Of a stretch of 64,000 nucleotides of DNA, positions 57,780 to 64,000 are shown piece after piece. This DNA is from Buttiauxella izardii (GTDB lineage: Bacteria > Pseudomonadota > Gammaproteobacteria > Enterobacterales > Enterobacteriaceae), in assembly GCF_003601925.1 (NCBI RefSeq), contig NZ_QZWH01000022.1, forward strand, positions 1 to 64,000. Direction: 5' to 3'. The number at the start of each line of letters is the position of its first letter. Position 1 is the stretch's first letter. The translations under genes and the position numbers were made by a program. The notes beneath the pieces are model-generated. The model made no database searches. It was given only the letters and a program-made list of their open reading frames with translations, and was not told the DNA's origin.

Positions 57780-58562
57780 CTAAACGTCATCCTCGTCCTG
57801 CATAATCGCGCTGCGCCCGCCGTCCATCACGATGGTGGTTCCGGCAATAAAACCGGCTTTATCGCTTGCCAGAAACAGGCACAAATCGCCTACTTCTTCT
57901 GAACGGCCAATACGCCCAACGGGATGTTTTTTGATAGTTTTCTCGCGAGCGATCTTCCCATCGGTATGCGAATCAAACCATGCCTGATTACCATCAGTAT
58001 CAATAAAACCTGGCGCGATACCGACGGTGCGGATTTCCGGCCCCCATTCGATGGTCAGACTTTGCACCAGCGATAGTAACGCTCGCTTGCTGATGTTATA
58101 CGGCGCACAACCCGGCATGGTTGAAAATGCATGATTGGAGGTGATCACCAGGATCGTTCCTTTGTTTTTTTGCAGTGCCGGACGGGCGCATTTCGCCAGA
58201 TACCAGTGGGAGCGCAAATTCAGATCAAAGTTATGCGCCCACTCGCTCTCTTCGCAATCAATGCCTTTAAACACATTTTTGCCCGCGTTGGACACCACCA
58301 CATCGATGCGCCCAAACAGCTTTTCAGCCTCTGCCACGAATTGTTTAATTGATTCGGTTTGGGTGACGTCGACGGAAAAATAGAAATAGCGCTCGGGATA
58401 TTCAGCCAGCATTTTCTGAGCATTTGGCGCATTTTCGAGTGCTGAAAAGGCGCAGCCGATAACAATATCGCCATTCATCAGGAAGGTTTTGGCGATAGCC
58501 TGGCCGATACCCTGACTGGTTCCCGTCACAATAACGACACGAGCAGATTGTTGGGTTTTCAT
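57780..58562 (-). CDS. SDR-family NAD(P)-dependent oxidoreductase
   Basis: Classical short-chain dehydrogenase of 260 aa. Rossmann motif TGTSQGIGQAI (residues 13-23), SNAG (91-94), Asn115, and the catalytic Ser142, Tyr155 and Lys159 (YNISK) are all present, followed by PGFIDTD and a C-terminal FIAGTTIVMDGG. In this operon it could oxidise a sugar to its lactone or a keto-deoxy sugar acid; the substrate is unknown. Start ATG overlaps the aldolase stop by 4 bp (ATGA). Last gene of the leftward operon. Confidence 0.88.
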   Translation of the reverse strand: MKTQQSARVVIVTGTSQGIGQAIAKTFLMNGDIVIGCAFSALENAPNAQKMLAEYPERYFYFSVDVTQTESIKQFVAEAEKLFGRIDVVVSNAGKNVFKGIDCEESEWAHNFDLNLRSHWYLAKCARPALQKNKGTILVITSNHAFSTMPGCAPYNISKRALLSLVQSLTIEWGPEIRTVGIAPGFIDTDGNQAWFDSHTDGKIAREKTIKKHPVGRIGRSEEVGDLCLFLASDKAGFIAGTTIVMDGGRSAIMQDEDDV

Positions 58563-59461
58563 AATAAGTCCCTGATGAAATGATCGATAAGCTGACTATC
58601 CTCTGGCGTCAATTGCCAGCCAGGTTTACGGCAATAATCGGTGGCGATAATTCCACGCCGCATCAAAATCGTTTTCTCAACCTGAATGATGTATTCACAG
58701 TGCGTCATCCAGCGTTGAATATAAGGTAGCAGCGCCTGATGCAATGCCTCGGCCTGCGTGTGCTCACCCTGTTGCCAGTGCTGATAAATCCGCACATACA
58801 CCTCGGTAAACGAGCAACCCGGCATTACGCCTTTGCCTCCCGCCGCCAGCATTTGCAGCATATACAAACCGGCGTAGCCATTGAGCACGCTTGCCTGGGG
58901 CGCGAGTTTCAGAAACTCGCGAGTGTATTCCACAGGGGGATTACACTCGATTTTGAATACCGCATGCGGGTAGCGAGCGGCGACCGCTGCCAACTGTTCC
59001 GGTGAAATCGCCAGACCCGTTTCACCCGGCGCGTATTGCACCATCACCGGAATATCGACCGCTTCCAGTACGGCAAAAATGTGTTCCTGAATGGCCTGTG
59101 GATTAGGGCTAAGGAAAAACGGCGGCAGCAACATCAGCGCATCGGCACCTAATTTTGCGTAATAACGCGCACGTTTCACCGCCAGTTCGGTGCTGTGATC
59201 GGTGACCGACATCGCCCGGTAAAGTGGGCTTCCTGCGAGAGTTGAAACAAACATCTGCGCCAGTCGGTCACGCTCCTGGTCATGCAGTTTCGGGAACTCG
59301 CTGGCGATGCCAAATAGCGTGGTGCCTTGCGCGCCGCTGTTAGACAAGTGTTCCAGCAGGCGCACAAAACTGCGTTCATCCAGTTCACCCGCAGAGGTAA
59401 AAGGCATCGCGGTAATCGGATTCACACCGCCAATATCCTGCGCCGTATAATGCTTGTTCAT
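58559..59461 (-). CDS. DapA/N-acetylneuraminate lyase-family aldolase
   Basis: Class I TIM-barrel lyase of 300 aa. Schiff-base Lys170 (AVFKIECN) and Tyr143 (VQYAPGETGLAIS) are spaced as in DapA. The usual GTTGE loop is GIASEFPKL here, which departs from dihydrodipicolinate synthase and fits aldolases cleaving 2-keto-3-deoxy sugar acids to pyruvate and an aldehyde (YagE/YjhH-like role). True DapA is unlikely given the context. Starts within the dehydratase stop (TAATG). Confidence 0.85.
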   Translation of the reverse strand: MNKHYTAQDIGGVNPITAMPFTSAGELDERSFVRLLEHLSNSGAQGTTLFGIASEFPKLHDQERDRLAQMFVSTLAGSPLYRAMSVTDHSTELAVKRARYYAKLGADALMLLPPFFLSPNPQAIQEHIFAVLEAVDIPVMVQYAPGETGLAISPEQLAAVAARYPHAVFKIECNPPVEYTREFLKLAPQASVLNGYAGLYMLQMLAAGGKGVMPGCSFTEVYVRIYQHWQQGEHTQAEALHQALLPYIQRWMTHCEYIIQVEKTILMRRGIIATDYCRKPGWQLTPEDSQLIDHFIRDLL

Positions 59462-61167
59462 TAATCTTCCTCCCGGTCAGTCAGCACCGCGCCTTGCGCG
59501 GCAGGCAATGCCCAACGGCGATACAAACGCAGGAAACCACGCGGCACTTCTTTGTTCACCGGCTGCCAGTTTTCACGGCGCGTTGCCAGAACGGTTTCCG
59601 CGACATGCAGCGTCAGCGTGCGGGACGGGATATCAATCGAGATTTCATCGCCATTTTCCACTAGCCCAAGCTCTCCGCCATCTACCGCTTCCGGGGAAAT
59701 ATGGCCGACGAACAGCCCGCGGTTGGAACCCGAAAAACGCCCGTCGGTAATCAGTGCGCAGGTATCAGAAAGCCCCATGCCTTCCAGCGATTTCATTGGC
59801 TTATACATTTCCGGCATACCCGGCCCGCCTTTCGGCCCTTCGTAGCGCAGAACCAGCACGCTGCCCGGTTGAATCTGGCCGGACATAATCGCCGCCACAG
59901 ATTCCTGCTCGCTGTTAAACACCACCGCCGGGCCACGGAACACCATCAGGTTTTCCGGCACCGCAGCAGGTTTCACTACGCATCCAAGTGGCGAAAGATT
60001 GCCATGCAACACCGCGACACCCGCTTCATTGCGCACTGGAATTGCCAGCGTATGAATCACTTCCGGGCGACAGCTACGTTTGCCTTTGGCAAGTAATTGA
60101 GCTTTGGTTTTACCGGCAACGGTCAGCGCGTCGAGGTGCATTAATTTGCTGATTTCAACTTCCACCGCCTGCACGCCGCCCGCTTCCCAGAAGTCGATCA
60201 TGTCGTGTTCGGAAGCCGGATACAGCGAGGCGACCAGCGGCACTTTGTGGCTGAGTTCATCAAATGCCGACAGCGGCAAATGGCCGAGTTCGGCTTCGTA
60301 GTAAATCGCCTGGAGATGCAGAATTGCGTTAGTCGAGCCGCCCGTTGCCAGCAGATAAACCATCGCGTTATGAATGGATTCTTTAGTAATAATCTGGCGC
60401 GCATTCACGCCGCTCATAACCAGTTCCACGGCCTGGCGACCGGTTTCTACCGCGCAATCACGGCGCTCTTTTGAAACCGCAGGTAGCGTGCTGCTGCCCG
60501 GCAAACTCATGCCGAGCACCTCACCGATACAGCACATGGTGTTCGCCGTACCGTACATGGTGCAGGAGCCAGGGCCAGGCTCGGCAATATTTTCTATGTG
60601 CGCGAACTCTTCCTCGCTGATTTCACCGCGCATCTTCCAGCCGATGGCTTCGGTCACGATATTGCCATCCCAGTGTTTGCCTTTATATTCCGCGGGATAC
60701 ATCGGCCCGCCGTTGACCATAATCGCTGGGATATCTAAACGCGCTGCTGCCATCAACATCGCCGGAACGATTTTGTCGCACGAACCGAGCAGCACCATGC
60801 CGTCGAAACGGTGGGCGCGCATCATCACTTCGATTGATGCGGTAATCACTTCGCGGGCGGCAAGGATATAGCGCATTCCTAGATGCCCTTCGGCGATGCC
60901 GTCACACGGTGCGATGGTGCCGAACACCATGCCGACGCCGCCTGCTTCGTCGATGCCTTCCAGCACTTTTGCCGTCAGTTCGTTCAGGTTGGCATGCCCC
61001 GCCGTGGCATTGGTGTAACTGTTTACCACCGCAATCACTGGCTTGCGCAGTTGCTCATCGGTATGCCCCATGGATTTATATAGCGCACGTTTCAGTGCGC
61101 CGTCGTCACCTTCGAGGATCGGGTTGAAATGCGTGCCACAGCTGGCACATCCGCCACATCCACTCAT
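59461..61167 (-). CDS. IlvD/Edd-family sugar-acid dehydratase with N-terminal Cys motif
   Basis: Iron-sulfur dehydratase of 568 aa, probably converting an aldonate to 2-keto-3-deoxy-aldonate. Cluster cysteines are Cys88 (IAPCDGIAEGH, as in Edd), Cys130 (GSCDKIVPAML) and Cys202 (PGSCTMYGTAN). The TAGHANL motif is of the IlvD 4Fe-4S type, not the PCN of 2Fe-2S enzymes. ALITDGRFSGSNRG carries the catalytic Ser. The extreme N-terminus has Cys4, Cys7 and Cys10 (GCGGCASCG), unusual for the family. ATG 61167 is favoured over GTG 61173. True IlvD is possible but the operon argues against it. Confidence 0.85.
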   Translation of the reverse strand: MSGCGGCASCGTHFNPILEGDDGALKRALYKSMGHTDEQLRKPVIAVVNSYTNATAGHANLNELTAKVLEGIDEAGGVGMVFGTIAPCDGIAEGHLGMRYILAAREVITASIEVMMRAHRFDGMVLLGSCDKIVPAMLMAAARLDIPAIMVNGGPMYPAEYKGKHWDGNIVTEAIGWKMRGEISEEEFAHIENIAEPGPGSCTMYGTANTMCCIGEVLGMSLPGSSTLPAVSKERRDCAVETGRQAVELVMSGVNARQIITKESIHNAMVYLLATGGSTNAILHLQAIYYEAELGHLPLSAFDELSHKVPLVASLYPASEHDMIDFWEAGGVQAVEVEISKLMHLDALTVAGKTKAQLLAKGKRSCRPEVIHTLAIPVRNEAGVAVLHGNLSPLGCVVKPAAVPENLMVFRGPAVVFNSEQESVAAIMSGQIQPGSVLVLRYEGPKGGPGMPEMYKPMKSLEGMGLSDTCALITDGRFSGSNRGLFVGHISPEAVDGGELGLVENGDEISIDIPSRTLTLHVAETVLATRRENWQPVNKEVPRGFLRLYRRWALPAAQGAVLTDREED

Positions 61168-61190
61168 AATCACAATCTCTTTTTTGTTCG

Positions 61191-62591
61191 TTAACGGCGG
61201 CTAGCCGCATTGATATGATGAGCAGCATCAGGCTGCGCATCGCTGTATTCAGGTTCAACGGTCATTTTTTTAGGGTTTGCCAGGCGTGCGGGCAGGGTGA
61301 GGATCAGCGGCACGCAAAGCAGCAGGAAGCCCGCCAAAATGTACAAACCCACGTCGGTGCGCCCGGTGGTGTCTTTCAGCCAGCCGAGAACCGTTGGGCC
61401 GAAGAAACCGGCCAGGTTGCCGATGGAGTTCACAAACGCGATACCCGCAGCCGCTGCGGTGCCAGAAAGCAATGCGCCGGGCAGGCTGATATAGGTAGGA
61501 ATTAATGCCAACGTGCCGGACATCGCCACGCAAATCCACGCCATCATCCAGAAGGTGGAACCGCTGCAATACGCGCTTAATGTCAGGCCAATACAGCCAA
61601 TTAGCGCCGGAATCGCGATATGCCAACGGCGTTCTTGCTTGAGGTCAGAATGGCGACTGTTCCACACCATAAATGCCGCGCCGAAGACATACGGCAGCGC
61701 TGCCAGCAGGCCGATATAGAAATCGTCGTTAACGCCTGAGCTTTTAATGATCGATGGCAGCCAGAAATTAATGCCGTAGTAGCCGATGTTGAAGCTGAAA
61801 AACACCAGTGCCAGCAGCCAGACGTAGCCGTTTTTCAGCATCCCTTTCAGGCTGCTATCCACTTTGCCTTTATTGGCACGCGCACGGTTGGCGGCATCTT
61901 TTGCCAGGTCGTCGACAACCACCTGTTTTTCGGCATCGGTCAGCCATTTGGCTGATTTCACATCGTTATCGAGATAACGCAGCACCACAAACGCCAGCAC
62001 AAACGAAGGAATCGCTTCGACCAAAAACAGCCACTGCCAGTTATGCAGGCTGCCGACACCTTCAAACATTTTCAGGATCAGGCCGGAAAGTGGGCTGCCG
62101 ATAATCGTCGACAGCGGCGTGACAAGAATAAACAGTCCGAGCGTGCGGGCGGAGCGCCACGACGGGAACCACAGCGTGAGATAAAACACGATGCCAGGGA
62201 AGAAGCCCGCTTCCGCCACGCCGAGTAAAAAGCGTACGACGTAAAATTGGGTCGGCGTGGTCACGAACATCATGCCTGCGGAAAGTACCGCCCAGGTCAC
62301 CATGATTCGGGCAATCCAGAAACGCGGCCCAAACTTCTGCATCAACAAGTTGCTCGGCATCTCAAACAGGAAATAGCCGATGAAGAAAATCCCTGCGCCA
62401 AGGCCGTAAACCGTGTCGCTAAAACTCAGCGCATCCTGCATATGCAGTTTGGCGAACCCCACGTTCACGCGGTCGAGATAGGCAAAGAAGTAACACAGAA
62501 TTAAAAACGGAATCAGTCGCCGGGTAATCTTGCTGTAGACCCGTGATTCAGCGGTGGAATCCGCTGATTTTCTCTCGATTAAGTTACTCAT
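61191..62591 (-). CDS. MFS transporter, anion:cation symporter (ACS) family
   Basis: A 466-aa 12-helix carrier. The N-terminal FAYLDRVNVGFAKLHMQ motif and the EAGFFPGIVFYLTLWFP helix-4/5 segment identify the ACS family (D-galactonate, glucarate, tartrate, phthalate and rhamnonate carriers). Import of a sugar acid with protons is the natural role beside the dehydratase and aldolase. ATG 62591 is 6 nt from GGAG; the ATG two codons earlier abuts it. It ends 23 bp before the dehydratase. Confidence 0.87.
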   Translation of the reverse strand: MSNLIERKSADSTAESRVYSKITRRLIPFLILCYFFAYLDRVNVGFAKLHMQDALSFSDTVYGLGAGIFFIGYFLFEMPSNLLMQKFGPRFWIARIMVTWAVLSAGMMFVTTPTQFYVVRFLLGVAEAGFFPGIVFYLTLWFPSWRSARTLGLFILVTPLSTIIGSPLSGLILKMFEGVGSLHNWQWLFLVEAIPSFVLAFVVLRYLDNDVKSAKWLTDAEKQVVVDDLAKDAANRARANKGKVDSSLKGMLKNGYVWLLALVFFSFNIGYYGINFWLPSIIKSSGVNDDFYIGLLAALPYVFGAAFMVWNSRHSDLKQERRWHIAIPALIGCIGLTLSAYCSGSTFWMMAWICVAMSGTLALIPTYISLPGALLSGTAAAAGIAFVNSIGNLAGFFGPTVLGWLKDTTGRTDVGLYILAGFLLLCVPLILTLPARLANPKKMTVEPEYSDAQPDAAHHINAASRR

Positions 62592-62644
62592 AGTCATCTC
62601 CAGAGGTAGGGGGCCTGAGTTCCAGCCTCAGGCCTGTTGTTGTT

Positions 62645-64000
62645 TTATTCTGTTGTGATGGCCTTACCGGTTTTGCCTTGTGGCGGCTGCCCGATATGGC
62701 GTAGAGGATTGCCGCACATCAAATTGCGTTCGATATGTTCCAGGGAAATGTTTTTAGTCTCAGGGACAAACAGGAGGGTCAGCACAATACAAACCACGTT
62801 CAGCACGCCATAAAGCCAGAACGTGCCGGAGCTGCCGATGGTGTCGATAAGCGTCAGGAACGTCGCGCCAATAATCATATTGGCTATCCAGTTCGCCATA
62901 GTGGAGCAGGTCACGCCAAAATCGCGGCCAGCAAGCGGCTGGATTTCAGAACACAGCACCCAAATCAGCGGGCCTGCGCTCATGGCAAAACCGGTGATGA
63001 AAATCAGCAGCACGATAACGGCGGCGTACTGCTCGGTCGGGTTAGAAATCCCGCTGTGGAACATGTAGCCGAGAATCCCCATGCAAACCGCCATCCCTGA
63101 AAAACCGAGCTTCAGGATAGGTTTACGCCCCCAACGGTCGACGAGTGCAATGGCAATAAACGTCGCCAGCACGTTGGTTAAACCGGCGATCACCGTGCCC
63201 CACATTTGCTCACGGGTGGTGGCGAAACCGGCAATTTCGAAGATCTTCGGCGCGTAGTACATGATCACCGTCATACCGGTGAACTGCTGCATAAACTGGA
63301 GTAACACGCCGAGATAAGTGGAGCGGCGAAAGTGCGCGTTGTGACGAAAAAGCTGCAAACCGCGCTGCTTCATTTTCACGCTTTCGCGGATTTGATTCAG
63401 CTCGTCCTGCGCTTCTTTATCGGAGTTACGCAGCAGTTTCAGCACTTTTCCGGCAAGCTCATGCTTGTCTTTCATTGCCAGCCAGCGCGGGCTTTCCGGG
63501 AGCGTCAGCACGCCGATAAAAAGAACGATGGCTGGGAAGGTAATAACACCGAGCATCCAGCGCCAGTGGCCGCCTTCACTCAGGGCAGTGTCAGATAAAA
63601 ACGCCGCCAGAATCCCGATGGTGATCATCAACTGATAAAGCGAAATCATGCTGCCGCGAATACGCTCTGGCGCGATTTCTGACAGGTACAGCGGGGCAGT
63701 GAAAGAAGCAACGCCGACGGCCAGGCCAAGGATAAAACGTGATACCGCGAGGACTTCCATGCTATGCGCCACGGCGCAGCCGATGGAGCCGATGATAAAC
63801 AGCACCGCTCCCAACAGCAGGCTTTTCTTGCGCCCAAGGCTTGAAGACATGGGGCCGCTGCACAACGCGCCAAGTGCCGCGCCTAACATCATGATGCTGA
63901 CGACAACTTCCTGATGATGGCTACTGAGATTAAATTCATTAGCAATAAAGGGCAGTGCGCCCGCGATGACGCCCATATCCAGGCCAAACAACAGCCCGGC
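62645..64000 (-). CDS. sugar porter (GalP/AraE-like MFS), N-terminus beyond window
   Basis: Sugar:H+ symporter, partial; the frame is open to the right edge ([18 protein letters not shown]) and roughly the first 20-25 residues are missing. Features: [39 protein letters not shown], the [17 protein letters not shown] sugar site, [10 protein letters not shown] and [13 protein letters not shown]. It reads closer to E. coli GalP than AraE. A C-terminal tail past the usual end adds about 12 residues. It is the first visible gene of the operon, 53 bp before the ACS gene. Confidence 0.9.
   Translation of the reverse strand, partial: AGLLFGLDMGVIAGALPFIANEFNLSSHHQEVVVSIMMLGAALGALCSGPMSSSLGRKKSLLLGAVLFIIGSIGCAVAHSMEVLAVSRFILGLAVGVASFTAPLYLSEIAPERIRGSMISLYQLMITIGILAAFLSDTALSEGGHWRWMLGVITFPAIVLFIGVLTLPESPRWLAMKDKHELAGKVLKLLRNSDKEAQDELNQIRESVKMKQRGLQLFRHNAHFRRSTYLGVLLQFMQQFTGMTVIMYYAPKIFEIAGFATTREQMWGTVIAGLTNVLATFIAIALVDRWGRKPILKLGFSGMAVCMGILGYMFHSGISNPTEQYAAVIVLLIFITGFAMSAGPLIWVLCSEIQPLAGRDFGVTCSTMANWIANMIIGATFLTLIDTIGSSGTFWLYGVLNVVCIVLTLLFVPETKNISLEHIERNLMCGNPLRHIGQPPQGKTGKAITTE

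Noticed and set aside
58559-59461. Lysine-pathway dapA
   Set aside because: Recognition loop is GIASE rather than GTTGE, and it is translationally coupled to a sugar-acid dehydratase and an SDR.
59461-61167. Dehydratase judged inactive because the PCN cysteine of 2Fe-2S enzymes is missing
   Set aside because: E. coli IlvD (4Fe-4S type) also has PGH at that site, and Edd uses a cysteine at the position of Cys88 here, so the core cluster ligands can be complete.

Overview
The window is chromosomal DNA from a member of the Enterobacteriaceae. Most of it follows the E. coli K-12 gene order from the leuQPV/rsmC region through the thr operon to ispH, and the proteins match E. coli products closely in length and motifs. 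It is not E. coli or Salmonella: yjjI/yjjW, the hok/sok-IS block beside nhaA, and yaaY are absent; a Vibrio-type nucleoside transporter precedes the deo operon; an MHS-family transporter lies between mog and satP; and ispH is followed by a sugar-acid catabolic cluster instead of rihC/dapB. Two ERIC elements support the family assignment. I cannot fix the genus from sequence alone.

Layout. 1-7.9 kb: a partial tRNA-Leu and its promoter, rsmC, an ERIC, holD-rimI-yjjG, prfC, osmY, ytjA, yjjU-yjjV. 7.9-14 kb: a deoxynucleoside salvage block, with a CNT transporter behind a CRP-type promoter, then deoCABD behind two DeoR-like operators; an ERIC sits inside the operon. 14-17 kb: the HipA-like kinase gene yjjJ with a striking repeat array at its promoter, converging on lplA, then smp. 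17-27 kb: serB-radA-nadR, a 35-bp tandem-repeat island, ettA, slt, trpR, yjjX, gpmB, rob. 27-33 kb: creABCD with a cre tag before creD, arcA with an FNR-type box, yjjY, yjtD. 33.9-38.8 kb: thrL attenuator and thrABC. 39-45.6 kb: yaaX, yaaA, yaaJ, talB, mog, an MHS transporter, satP. 45.7-49 kb: dnaK-dnaJ with two sigma32-type promoters. 49-57.7 kb: nhaAR, rpsT, and the ribF-ileS-lspA-fkpB-ispH operon. 57.8-64 kb: a leftward accessory operon (sugar porter, ACS-type transporter, IlvD/Edd dehydratase, DapA-type aldolase, SDR dehydrogenase) that looks like a non-phosphorylative sugar or sugar-acid pathway and runs off the window.

The core is ordinary and every core frame looks intact. The most interesting parts are the right-end catabolic operon (including a dehydratase with an unusual N-terminal Cys motif), the 12-bp-periodic repeats over the yjjJ promoter, the deo-linked transporter with CytR/CRP-like promoter architecture, and yjjY, where nucleotide sequence appears better conserved than reading frame. 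I saw no prophage, transposase, CRISPR array or restriction system. Comparisons with E. coli rest on recalled sequences, not on searches.
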